Positions 46,556-58,540 of a stretch of 64,000 bases of DNA are shown piece by piece. The translations under genes and the position numbers were made by a program. This DNA comes from Anastatus disparis (Eukaryota > Arthropoda > Insecta > Hymenoptera > Eupelmidae). Each line of letters opens with the position of its first letter. The first letter of the stretch is position 1. Under the pieces are notes generated by a model. That model saw only the letters and a list, made by a program, of their open reading frames with translations, was not told where the DNA came from and did no database searches. The DNA is taken from NCBI GenBank assembly GCA_017163975.1, contig JAFFSR010000307.1:248001-312000 (forward strand), written 5' to 3'.

Positions 46556-49450
46556 TCAAGCCCGCTTCATTATATTTCATTAAGAATGTACATTTGATGC
46601 AAATAAAATTTTTGGTTGATTGAAAATAGTCGATTTATTGTTTTGTAATATTCGAATTTCAAGATAACCAAAATATTTTATTTCAATCTTATCATCGTGT
46701 ATTTAAATTCAGTATTCCATAATCTATATAATATCTTCACACATGCATAAAATACATATGTGAAGATATTATAATTAGAAATAAACACGAAATTTGTTTT
46801 TAAGTATGTTTCACGTGAAAAGGTTTATTTTTAATTTTATTGTTCAAAATAATAGTCATATATTAAGGTTGAAAATCTAAACATAAGAGCCGTTCTTCAA
46901 TGATATTACACGTTACACATTTTAAAACTTTGTTGTCCAATGTCTACTAAATTCAATATCCAAACGATACTCAAGTTCGAAATAATACGAAATACTCACG
47001 GTTACCTATGAAGTCGAGCTCAATTTTCGACTTTTGTAAATTATGCCTTACAATTTACATACGATTCAGGACATTCTTTACTTTTTTCCCTAGGTGAAAA
47101 ATATACTATTTAATGTGAAGTATTCTTGGAAATAAAGCTTAAGTTTTCCATTTTTTTTCAGGTTTCTGAGTCTATTCAATTACTTTATATTATTTAGTTT
47201 CACTGATTTTTAGTATAATGTAAATCTATGTTCGAAACTTATTTGTTGTTGTCGTTTTTGATACTTTTATTTCAAATATTAAAGTACACATATTTTCTCT
47301 TTATTGAGAATCGGTGAAGTTAATTGTATGCATGTAATCGAACAGAACTACATGACATTCCATATATGACATATTTAAACTTACCCTTATATTTTATGTG
47401 TAATAAACGTAAGCTTTTCTTTAATATTTGTTTACATACACAATAACGTATATTTAAATTCGATATTCTAAACTTAATTTACTTTTCAGTGAATTTTAAA
47501 TATTATTGTAATTAAAATATTTACCACCTTTTTCTACGAATCTCCGGTTCTTTGGATTCGAGCATTTTTTAAGTATGTGCTTCGAGTGCATATACGTGGA
47601 GGCAGCATGTTATATGGTAAATTGGTGGATATTTTAACGACGATGTGAGAGAGGAAGAAAATAAATACTTAAATACTGTCTCTCTGGTGCAGCGCTTACG
47701 GGAGCGTTACGCGAAAGAGATGGAATTCAAGTTAATATTTTCTTTTTCTCTACCTAAAGTTACCACCACTTTTCAACACGGCATGCTTCCTCCATGGTAT
47801 ATAAGCTCTAAGGGTATGTGTAATTATTCTTGTAATAAGATTTCCTTTTTATATTGTTTTCTATATAATTAATAGTTATTATACATTAAAGTAAAACTAC
47901 CTTTTTCTACAGTTCTTGGCTTCTACAGATCTGCGCATTATTTCGTAATAAGAATATCAATTTTTATTGAGTCCTATATAATGAGTAGTTATCATATACA
48001 AGCACTTCTTTTGGGCCTCATTCTTGGGTCTTATGTGGGCTTTAGTATATGTATTTCTCTCTTCATCTATGTTCCACTATATTTTGTTTTATTATCTTTT
48101 TTTCACTCTCTATTCTTTCTTCCTTCATCTTTCTTCTACTCCCTCCATCTTCAGCTACCTTACCTTATTTTCTCTTTTCTTTAAAATATAGACTTTAATT
48201 ATGATATAATATTAGAGTCTACTCATGACTAGCGTTTAGACTAAAGAGAAAATTTTTTGTTTATCATCGCATCTCTAAATGCAGCTAAATTTAACTCAAT
48301 CAGCTAATTTTTGACTGATTTATTGTCAATTTTTACCTAAATTATGTATAACCGAACTGACTTTATGAATGAATTCAGCTAATTTTCAGGTAAATTTATC
48401 CTGCTTCTGCTTAGTTTTAAATAACTTTTACCTAACTTTTATACAACTTTCAGCTATGTTTTAGCCAACTTTTAGCTAACTCATAGCTCCTATTCTAACT
48501 AAATTTCAGCTAATTTTCAGCTATATTATAGCTAATAGAGGCTATGATTGATTGTTATACACGGCGGCAGCGTCGATAACAATGGCGAAAACTTTTAATA
48601 ATACAAAGAGATATAGATCTTTCTATATAATATAGTTTTAAAAAAAATTTAGTCGTTGACCCTCTATATCTTACTCATAGAATTCTTATTTTCCACCTTT
48701 TATTTAATGACAACCATTTTCTACTCAGTTTACACCTGTTTTCCACTTTTTTCTACTCTACACCCCACCCAACAAAAATAACTGCTAATACCCACGTAAA
48801 GATATTCGAGTTCCAAGTTATACTCAATACTGAAATCACGTTTATGAATTCGAACCTTATAGACGAATCTCAATCTTGTAAATGCTGAAGATTATTAAGT
48901 TCTAACCTTAATCTCGAATTTGTACTTGCGCATACAGAGAAAGGAAAATACCTAAAAAAATGTACTAACTTAAGTCAGTAGTCAAAAAAACATTACTAAT
49001 CGTTTTTTAATTGATACTCAGTACATAAATAAAGACAACCTATATTAGTACATCTTTTTTAATGCGTTTTGTCCTGAAAATTATTTGTAAATTTATATAG
49101 TACCGAATTTTTCTGTACTACGGAACTAAATTATCTTAAACTAACATATTACCTATATAATATGCACTGCGGCGCTGTCAAGTATGAAACTTCAATATAA
49201 TTAATACTCAATAACATATAAACCATTTAATTGTAAAACAATTTTTAACAGTCGATAAATATAATGTGAATCATATAATATATAACCATTTTAAAATACT
49301 AATAATTAATTTTAAGCTCAAAAGTTAAATATTTTAAAACGAAGTATGGCAGATAAACATGTATCGATTAATTCCTTTAATATCACGAATTAGCAAATTA
49401 ATTATTAGTAATTTAAAAGTGTTATATATTATATTAATAATTCTACAAGC
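46556..49450. other. AT-rich region, no supported gene
   Basis: Contains an isolated CACGGTTACCTATGAAGTCG (46996) resembling the post-LTR sequence above, a C/T-rich patch near 48090-48180, and a degenerate TTTTAGCTAA-type repeat at 48250-48545. Open frames at 47645 and 47981 lack motifs and are left out. Confidence 0.4.
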
Positions 49451-49789
49451 ATAATTTACCTCGCTCCTAACGTTGCTCGGTTAAATTTTCATATATTATA
49501 TTAATATGTATAAATTAACCAGTTTTAAAGTAGAAAAAATTGCCTTAATTTATAAATTTTTATATTGCAGTTCTGTTAAAAAATTATTTTTCATATATTT
49601 GAAAAAAAAGAATTAATTGAAGATCCAATATGCATGAAAATTGTTTAAATACAAATCATATCATCATGATGAATAAAAAATTTGTTTACTTAATTCCATT
49701 TGAATCAATTAAATAATATGATAGGAATTCATTCTTTTTAATTATGGGTTTCAGACAGAGTAACCGAGATGAAGAAACGAAGACGTGGG

Positions 49790-51230
49790 AATGGATTTTG
49801 ATTTGATTTGACAAAAATTTTATTAATCACGGGGCAGTACCCCGTATCATTCAATAAGTACAATACAAAGAATTAACATTAAAAATAAACTAATGTAATT
49901 AACAGTGACAACAAAATTTCTAAATTGAAAAATAATGAAAAATAATTAAGAAAAACTTATGTAAAATTTAATATTTAACAAAAAATAGATTTTAGTAGAA
50001 TCAAGTTTAATTGCATACGCCAGCTGGTAACCCCACAGCAACTAGGGCTCAGTCTAGAGCAGCTGCCTCCCTATGCCAATCCCCGCGCTCTCCATCGATC
50101 AACCAGTCGAATGCGTGCTTTTAAACCGTCCTAATAGAACCCACCTCAAAAGATATTGGAATTATATCATGGCCTGCAGGAGTATTATCAATATCTCATC
50201 GATGTCTCTCTAAGTCAACGAAGGGCAGTCACTAGCAATAAAAGAGTAGTGCTTTAGCAAAGTCTCTGAAGAAAGGTACTGTAGAGGTGAAGGCAGCGAC
50301 CTCTTAGCCAGACCAAGCTCGTGAAGTGAGGACCACTTTCCCTTGGCATCAGTAGCAGCATTCAACTGAGACGAAATATAGTTGATTTTTGCAGTGTCTA
50401 GAAATTTCGCTTCTCAGAGACCTATATCTCCGAATGTCCTCGTCGCAGCCAGTTTTCGTAGCCCAACGATAAGCTCGGTCACGCTTTTCCATCATGAGCC
50501 TAATATCATGAGAAACCCATGGCATGCTACGAGGTCAAATAACATTTAGATTAAGAGGAGCATACCTGTCAAAAGCATCTATAATAGATTTTGACAAAAC
50601 ATTAACCTGTACATCAAGATTAGAACTTAAACTGAAAGAACCAGAAATAGCAAGAGAAGTAGAAGACAACACAGAATTACTTAAATTACTTAGAACAAAA
50701 CAATTGGTCTCATGTGTGCCAGCCTCAAGGTAATTCGTAAGAAAAGTATTAAGAGATTTAGTCTTCACAGAACCCAGCCTGCGAGCATAAAACTTCTTCG
50801 GAGAGCTAAGAAGTTTGGAAACGTTCAGCTGCAGCTCAATCGAGTCGTGACCCGCTATAAATGGCGCCTCAGATTTTAAGTAGGACAGCACTGAATCAGC
50901 ATCACTAACAATAAATAAGTCTAGCCAAGTATGTGAAATATAACTCTCGGAAATGACATGATGTGTCGGCAACGATATGAAGAGAAAGCGACTCGACGCT
51001 GCCTCTGAGAAACATTGAGGCATGATAAGTAACGAGTAAATTTGTATTAAAATCACCTGTGATAAGAATAATCCTGTATTTCCTGCTAAGGCTTGACAAA
51101 ACATTAAAGAAATCTGTAGGGCAAGTAGCCTTGGGACGGGCATAGATGACGGCAAAAAGAAGCCTTTCATTGAACATCTCAATGTCAAGCATCAAGTACT
51201 CTCATCAGGCTCATTATTAAAAGTAGGGTC
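49790..51230 (-). pseudogene. LINE copy 3, endonuclease with most of the RT deleted
   Basis: The minus-strand endonuclease frame spans ~51230-50300: ITGDFNTNLL, SHTWLDLFIV and AGHDSIEL carry the catalytic aspartate, asparagine and histidine positions, with several frameshifts between. It continues into the RT entry region (LHELGLAKRSLPSPLQYLSS) near 50300, like the same region of copy 2. The palm domain is then missing: within ~150 bp the sequence jumps to C-terminal residues (FEVGSIR) and the 3' end with ATACGGGGTACTGCCCCGTG. A large internal deletion has removed the polymerase core. Confidence 0.85.
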
Positions 51231-51599
51231 GGAATGATGCAGAACTGTAACCTTGTATTCCTCACTAATGTATGCCGCATCACTCCCCTCCCCCTCCCTC
51301 CTTACCAACCCTGTCCAATCAAAACAGATTATAACCAGCAATTAATAAGATAGCATCATCATCAAGTGCCGACAAAAAAGTTTTAGATAGAGCTGAAAGA
51401 TCGTAGCCTTTGTCAAGACATTGTGCCTTAACTTAATTGAAGTGTGACCCTAGTCTGTTTACATTAATATGTGCAGCGAGTAGATTGTCCTTGCGCTTAG
51501 TTGACACAGGAGTAGTAATTACTGCATTAGGACCACGATCAGTATTGAGACTATTTCTCAGAAAGGAAGCATCAAAATTAGAACTATAATCAGTCACAT

Positions 51600-52962
51600 G
51601 AGACCTTAGACACCATCAGTTTTTTTGAAGATTATTAAAAAAAGCAAGATCAGCTACAGTATTGATGGCACGAGGTTTGGCCTTAGCAGAACTCTTCATA
51701 TAAACTGTTAGAGACCTGACGAATGATTTTGGCATGTTTTTCTCACGAGATATTGTATGAGCAGACTTAAGCAGTTTAAAAGTCTCCTTAGGCCACAGTG
51801 CTCTCAGAAATACGTTGTCTGCCTCACCACCCACACCAAAAAGCTAAAGACATGATTTAAAGCGCAATTTTGCAACTGCAGCCATGACTGAGTCTCTGAC
51901 GGTAGTAGGAATACATTTAAAGACAAACTCACGAGACGGCACATTAAAAGAAGAAGATTTAGATTCATTCACAGTATTTGAAGCCTGCGCCTGGTCAACA
52001 TTCATTTCAGAACCGTCAGAACTTTCGGAATTATCAGGCTTATCAGGCGGTGACCACTGACGGGTGCTGACAACAAATGCCTAACTAAATTGGAAGCCAA
52101 TTGCACTGAAAACGGTGTTCAGAACATCACGATCAGGTAAAGTAACCGACAAAGGAATGCCTGAAATAAGAATCTCACACTCATCTGTTTGAGTAGCATT
52201 ATGAATAAGAGCCAGGTCCGACTTGGTAGCATTGATTTCAGCCACATACTGCTTAAGCAGAGCACGAAGATCATGCTGCTCCTTACGAATCAATGCTAAT
52301 TCGTTTTTAATCTCCTCATGATATTCATTGGCCTGTTTCTTAAGTGTAGCTGTTTGTTGGGCATTAAGCTCCAACTGTTGCTCTTTCAACACCTCTAGAA
52401 TTTCACTCAAGTTAGACATATCTTTGGGAGTAGGAGCAACGTTTAAATGAGGACAAGCGGATAGTGACTTAGGAGAGAGAGAAACTCCAGCTGTTTTAGG
52501 AACAATGTGTGAGATTGACGATGTTGTTGCCTCAGCACAATGCCGCCTCAGCAGTGGCTTAGTGGATAGAGAGAGTGGAGAAGCCACACGCTTGGTCGAG
52601 ACTTGATTGGTCGAAGGAAAAGATGATTGCGTCTCAGACTGAGGAACAGCACACAAAGGAACAGCAATGGCGGTACTGTCACTAATCAACTGCACAATAG
52701 ACCCCTGTAGGCCTGCTTCGTTAGGAACAGAAATATCTATACAGTTATTACAGATGATACGAGTAGACGAGACAAACCAGTGATTAGAACAGCAATCCAC
52801 GTGAAAAATAGAACTGCACCGTAAGCAAAGTATAGTGGAAGATGACCTGTCCAAAGATAACCCACAGCACGCACACACTCGACCCATCAATGACGAACAC
52901 TTAAAATCGGCATAACAAGTAGCACTTACCAGGCAAATCACAGCTGACAGTGCGCAGTACAA
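51600..52962 (-). pseudogene. LINE copy 3 ORF1 with PHD-type zinc finger and coiled coil
   Basis: Nucleic-acid-binding ORF1 of a CR1-type LINE. The frame from 52962 has C30-x2-C33, C46-x2-C49, H54-x2-C57 and C71-x2-C74, a complete C4HC3 PHD-like pattern. The likely start is the internal MGRVCACC (residue 26). Residues ~180-260 are a charged coiled coil rich in E, K, Q and L, followed by ISGIPLSVTLPDRDVL, which resembles the start of an RRM-like domain. A TAG at 52081 ends this frame. Matching sequence continues frameshifted to ~51600 (frame at 51834-51616). The order ORF1-endonuclease on one strand supports one element. Confidence 0.8.
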
Positions 52963-53705
52963 ATCAGAAATAAGTTCGTAGTTGAAATAAAGTTTAACTA
53001 ATGATGGATTGGTTCTAAAGTGAAGCCGAGTACTTTGCTGCTAGAGTTGGTGATGTAGGAAGCTATGAACTTCTTGATGCGAAAAATGGTGCCGCTGTCG
53101 ACAATTCCAGCTTATAGCTCTTCTTAAGAGTCAACCCCAAACACGTGCAGCCACATGAAAATATCATATAGATTTTATATAAAAACTGCATAAAATGTTC
53201 GACTTATAAATATAGTTGAATACGTACCACCGTGAGTGCGCATGTATATTAATGCGCACTGCACGGGAACAGTTGAGTCTTCAGTATAATAATAATCTGC
53301 TTACAGTGTATTTATCACCAGGTAAAGTTTCAGCGAGTGGAGATGGAAACTTATGATTGACGAGCAATCCGCTGTAGTGCGAGCATAAGATAAAGAAGTG
53401 TTGTCACTGGCAGTAACTGCTGATAAGGTAGGGCGTGCCTCTCAGCTGCCATTCACAAGAAAAGGACAAGAGAACAGCTATGTATAACCTCCAAAATGGC
53501 AAGCCACCTAACCTCGAACCACCAGCACAATAAGAATCGACGATTATGATTGCAAAAGAAATCCTGCAGATGTTGATTAATATCTACAAAGATTCTCTGC
53601 AATTTGTGCATACAGAATCTCTAAAACAAAAGCCCGTGGGCAAAATATGCAGTAACTAGAGACTAAAATAGCAGGAGTGAACGATCAGTAGTGTCGATCT
53701 ACTTA
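52963..53705 (-). other. Probable LINE 5' leader
   Basis: Moderately GC DNA upstream of ORF1 on the minus strand, without an open frame. A small hairpin, GTGCGCATGTATATTAATGC followed by GCAC, lies near 53240. Assignment is by position only. Confidence 0.3.
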
Positions 53706-55420
53706 CGTAGAGAGAGAGAGAGAGAGAGGCTACTTACTTACGGAGACGGAGAGACAAAAACACAGAGATGGAGATGAAGAGATGAAGAAAAGAAAACAGA
53801 GTGACGGAAACAGAGAGGCATAGACAAAAAGACGAAAACGAAGAGACATAGACAAAGGGACAGAGAGACGAAAACGAACAGTGACGGAGAGACGAAAACA
53901 AAGAGACGGTGATGGAGAGACGGAGACAAAAAGACGGTGATGGAGAGACGGAGAGTCGGAGATGGAAAGACGGAGATGGTGTTCGAGATGGAGAGACGAA
54001 GACATAGAGGCGACAAGACGGACACATAAAGACGGAGAGACGGAAAGATTGAGGTGGAGAGACGGTGATGAAGACATGAAGACAGAGAGATGGAGACGGA
54101 GAGACGGTGACCAAAAATCGGAAAGACGGACTCGGAGAAACAGAGACGGAGGAACAAAGACGGAGAGACGGAGGGGGAGAGACGATGACGAAGAAACGAA
54201 GACAGAGAGGCGATGACAGAGAAACGGAGAGAGAGAAACGGAGACGGAGAAAAAGAGTCGAAGAGACGGAGACGAAGAGATGGTGATGGAGAGGCGGAAA
54301 CAGAGAGACGGAGACGAAGAGAATGTGATGGAGAGACGGAGACGGAGAGTCGAAGAGACGGAGTTGAAGACATAGAGACGGACAGACGATGATGGAGAAA
54401 CGGAGACCGAGAGACGATGACAGAGAAACGGAGACAGAGAAAGGGAGACGTAGAAAAAGAGTCGAAAAAACGTAGACGGAGAAACGGAGACGAAGAGACG
54501 GAAACAGAGGAACGGGGACGGAAAGAGGGAGACGGAGATACGGTGACGGAGAGACGGTGACGGAGATACAGAAATGGAGAAATAGAGACGAAGAGACGAA
54601 GATGAAAAGTCGGAAAGACAGAGTCGGAGAAACAGAGACGGAGAAATGGGGACGGAGAAACGGAGACAGAGAAACTGAGACGAAAAGATGGAGACAAAGA
54701 GACGATGACGGAGAAACGGAGACAGAAAAACTGAGACGGAGAAACGGAGTCGGAGAAACGTGAGGAAGAAACGGAGACGGAGAGACGGAGACGGGGAGAC
54801 GAAAACGGAGATATGGAGATGGACAGACAGTGACGGAGAGACGGTGATGGAAATACGAAGACAAAAAACAGAGACGAAAAGATGAAGATGGAGAGACAGA
54901 GACGGAATAGGAGAAACGGAGGTGGAGAATAGAAGGCGGAGAAACGGTCACGGAGAGACGGAGACAAAGGTAGAGAGACGGAGATAAAGATGGAGAGACG
55001 AAGATGGAGATGAAGAGATGGAAACGGAGAGATAAAGATGGAGAGACAGTGACGGAGAGACGGAGAGATGGGAAGATGAAGATGGAGAGACGGTAATGGA
55101 GCTACGAAGATGGAGAGCCAGTGACACAGAAGCGGAGACGGAAACGAAAAGATGGAGACGAAAAGACGGAGACAAAAAAATGAAGTCGGAGAAAGGGAGA
55201 TGGTGTGGCGGAGACATATAGACGGAGAAACGGAAAGACGGATACATAGAGACAGAGAAACGGAGAAACAGAGACCGAGAAACGAAGACGAAGAGACAAT
55301 AACGGAGACGGTGACGAAACGGCGATGATGGAATATCGGAGTCAGATAAACGGAGTCAGAGAGACGGAGACATAGAGACGAAGAGACAAAGACGGAGAGA
55401 CGGAGACGGCGACGGCGTAA
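53706..55420 (+). repeat. 1.7-kb polypurine (GGAGAC)n-type satellite
   Basis: After a short (GA)n run, the plus strand is almost only purine apart from regular C and T, built of GAGAC(G/A)GAGA-type 6-7-bp units: GGAGACGGAGAGACG, GACGAAGAGACGG and so on. Two minus-strand open frames of ~400 codons of Ser/Leu/Arg/Val/Pro exist only because the repeat lacks stops. They are not genes. Confidence 0.9.
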
Positions 55421-55424
55421 CGGA

Positions 55425-55580
55425 TATTGTGTATGTGTGTATGTGTATATGAGTAAGTGTATGTGTATGGATATGTGTATATGTGTGTTTGTGTGTATGT
55501 GTATGTGTGTAGGTATGTTTATGTGTGCATTTGTATATTAAAAGTGCACGTGTGTATGTGTATGTATGTGACAACAATGC
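55425..55580 (+). repeat. (TGTGTA)n microsatellite
   Basis: Alternating TGTATG/TGTGTA for about 150 bp. Confidence 0.9.
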
Positions 55581-56170
55581 AAAAGATATTTACGCAAGAA
55601 AAAAAAGTCCTAATTCTTCACTTTATTATGATAGTAGTAATATTTATCAATTTTGAATTTTAGTAACAGAGAAAGCCGCACCAAAAAAGAATAACAATCA
55701 TGTTTTCTGGAAAATATTGCCCTTGAATCGAGTAGGTGAAATGTCAGTTTTATTATCGCAAAAAAGACACTAAGCATCGAAAATTTATGCTCTTGTTTAA
55801 TAATATAATAGTACCAACATTAGTCCCTAAAATTCAAGCTATTTACTTATTGAAATTATATCGTGACTTTTATTTCAAATACCTCAGTACATAAATTAGA
55901 TGTACTAGATTTAATACCTATTTCGACAGTACTTTCCTTTTCCTTGCAGTTGTTAGTTCTAGGAAACGTCAAATACTGTTTTCGGTTATTTCATTGTTCG
56001 TGCTTGAAACACGCGATTAAAAAGAATGAATTCCTATCATATTTTTTTATTAATTAAAATGCAATCTAGTAAAATAATTGTAACTTTAAATAATCCTTTT
56101 CAATAAAAATATAAAATTTTAATTTGGTACGAAACTTCAATATCAAAATTCATAAGTTCAATTCTTTTTC
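55581..56170. other. AT-rich, nothing seen
   Basis: A 64-codon frame at 55863 has no motif. Confidence 0.5.
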
Positions 56171-56598
56171 ATTTTAAAATTGGCTAATTTATACATAATA
56201 ATATAATATATGAAAATTCAACCGAGCGACGTTAGGAGCGAGGTAAATTAAGCTAGTTTGAAATTAAAAATTAAAAAGCTAAATTTTACTATCTATTCAC
56301 TGAAAGATGACCTTTAGATGGTATGTATGGATGCATACCATTTATTATTTCATAATTAATATTTTGCAGCAATCGTGTCAGTAGAAAAGTGTGAATAGCT
56401 AGCAATGTTAGTACAATGTGTATAAGGAATGATTGAATAACATAAAAAGGGGTAATTTAGTAACACACAAAATTGCTTAATGAATGGATTAGCTGAATGG
56501 GTCGTGAGTTTGGTTGAGAAAGGGTTTTAAATTGCTAGATACAATGCTGGAGGGTTAATATAGGCATATTTATGATGGTATGAAGGGCTTTTGCTGAA

Positions 56599-58540
56599 TT
56601 AAGTGCTCGGGTCGATGGGTTGCTTTTTCGCTCGCTGTAGCAGAAATATACTCCGCATAGCTAAAATTTGAAAGATTGTAGATCCGGTCAATAGTGTGTC
56701 TATTACTATTAACGAGGCGACAACAACTACTTTTTGACCCATAAATTGCCACTTCGCTAACATAGCTAGACATGTCACTGCTTGGCTCTGCTCACTTGCT
56801 CTTCTCTGCTCTACTCGGTTGCTTTGCTTATACTCTTCTTGCTCGCCCGGTTTATGTTTTGCTCGCTCATTCTGTTTGTGCTCTGCTTGCTCGCTCTGTT
56901 GATGCTCTACTCGTTCGCCCCTGTTTTGCTCTGCTCGCTCGCTTTGTGAATGCTTTGCACGCTTGCTCTTGTGGTGCACGGCTTGCTTGCTCTTGTTTGG
57001 CTCTGCTAGCTCGCTCTTTCTATGCTCTGCTTGCTTGTTTTTATCTTGCTTTGTTTACTCACTCTTTCGATGCTCTGCTCGCTTGCTCTTATTTTGCTCT
57101 GCTTGCTCGCCCAGACGATACTCGGCTTGCTTGCCCGGTTAATGCTTTGCTCGCTCGCTCTTTTGCTGCTCTGCTTGCTTGCTCTTTTTACGCTCTACTC
57201 GCTTGCTCTTTTGGCACTGGGTGCAGTCGCTGATGCGAACGTTGATTTGTCCATAGCTATAGCATCTAATAGGCTGAGAACATTCTCGCAACCAGTATCC
57301 TTAGCTACTACACCTGAAGCACGGCTCTACTTGCTTCCGCCAAAAGTTTTTTTTGATTGGCGGTAGGTTCTGCTTTGAGAGTGCTTGCTAAGGAGTGTGG
57401 CTTGGTACTCCGGATTGACGAGTGTCGGAACTACTATAATTGCTAACGTTATGGACTTTTCAAGTTCTTGCTTTATTTGCTCGGCTTGCTCTTCGAGTTT
57501 TACTAATTGCTCTCGGTTTGGGGCAAAGATTTTCCTTCTGTACGCACATGCTCTTGATTGGAGTGCTAGCTAAAGGGGGAGCAGGGCGATTACTAATAAT
57601 TGATGCTAACAGTGGTATTGGATGTTGATGCTTCGGAGCATCTTCAAGTTTACGGGAAGAAATAAAAGCTGTCTCGCTCAAGTTAGACGGCTTTACACCA
57701 GTGCAAGCTGTAGTGGGGAATAAGGATTCATTCGGAGCTAGAGAAGGTCGGCATACGTTGTTCTGGGCTCTGCAAGACTCTTCTTTCTAGTTCAACCATT
57801 GCAGTTCTCTGAAGCTATTAGCAGAACTTGTATACTCTGGTGCAGGTGGCTGCTTTATAGAATTTGCTGAAATGGTTGGAAAAAGGGGCGGCTGTATTAA
57901 AGGTGGTAAGAAGCGCAGATATCCAGAAGGTGCTACAGAATAAGAGACATAACTCAATGGACTAGAATAAGAAGGAAGATACAAGTATGGATAAAAATAA
58001 GGAGTTGGTGCGCTATTATGTCCTCCATTGTACGTCGTTGCAGTATTAGTAGCAAGGGTATTAGTTGACTTTATAGGAAGAGGTATGCTCGCTGTGCTAA
58101 AAGAAGGATATGTAGTAGTGCTACATGTGGCACGCTTTCTTGATCTATCGTTGACATCAAATCCATAGGCTCTGAATATTGGGAAGTATTTGTCCAAGAT
58201 ACTGTTCTCGACGTGGTCGGCTCTTGTGTGAATTGTGCTTGAGGAGATAAGGTCAGTGGGTAAACTGTTGCGTTACTACCACTAGGAGGAATAGGGTTTT
58301 CTAAGCTACTCGAGGGATTATCGAATTGATTGCACGCGCTTCGCTCAGTTGGGAGGTTATTAAATTTCAGCCACAAGTCATACGTCATCGCATCTATTAT
58401 TGTTTTGGAAGCGGCGGCTCCTTCGCCGAGATCTCGTCTAAACTCGTATCGCAAAACCCGTCCTTAAGACATCGAAATACTTCCGGTCATGCTCACTCCT
58501 CGCTCGCTGAATTCAAAGAGCTGCTCCGCGGATAGTCAGT
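56599..58540 (-). pseudogene. LTR-retrotransposon gag, decayed, with expanded charged repeat
   Basis: Minus-strand gag region of the element whose LTR lies at 60260-61474. From ~58540 down it reads LSAEQLFEFSERG, EFRRDLGEGAAASKTIIDAM and TYDLWLKFNN, then a proline/serine/tyrosine-rich linker (58200-57790, shifted frame). Around 57330-57230 are remnants of two zinc knuckles (CFRC...C and CYSY...DC, with several coordinating residues lost and a stop). A 36-bp repeat then encodes a Lys/Glu/Gln/Arg/Ala-rich tail to ~56780, and the frame ends at 56599. At least two frameshifts and several stops. No convincing protease, RT or integrase follows. It was a structural nucleic-acid-binding protein. Confidence 0.65.
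56775..57220 (-). repeat. 36-bp coding minisatellite in gag
   Basis: Minus-strand units of about 12 codons of the type SK(R/Q)AEH(R/N)KSE; on the plus strand GCTCTGCTCGCTTGCTCTT-like words. About 12 copies, partly irregular, directly after the zinc-knuckle remnants. Predicted helix-forming and highly charged. Confidence 0.8.

Larger units (their letters stand above)
49451..56249. mobile_element. Inverted arms enclosing 6.8 kb
   Basis: AATTTACCTCGCTCCTAACG at 49453 is inverted at 56231-56250 (GTTAGGAGCGAGGTAAATT). The similarity continues inward through CGGTT(A/G)AATTTTCATATATTATATTA for at least 80 bp. The arms enclose LINE copy 3, the polypurine tract and TG repeats. Best read as a MITE or transposon into whose middle other elements inserted. 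Confidence 0.55.

Noticed and set aside
53734..54967. Two overlapping minus-strand open frames of about 405 codons
   Set aside because: Ser/Leu/Val/Arg/Pro low-complexity translations of the polypurine satellite; frames overlap and no domain is present.
56772..57233. Plus-strand 153-codon frame rich in Leu/Ala/Cys
   Set aside because: Antisense shadow of the gag repeat; the minus strand has the zinc-knuckle remnants and the correct LTR orientation.
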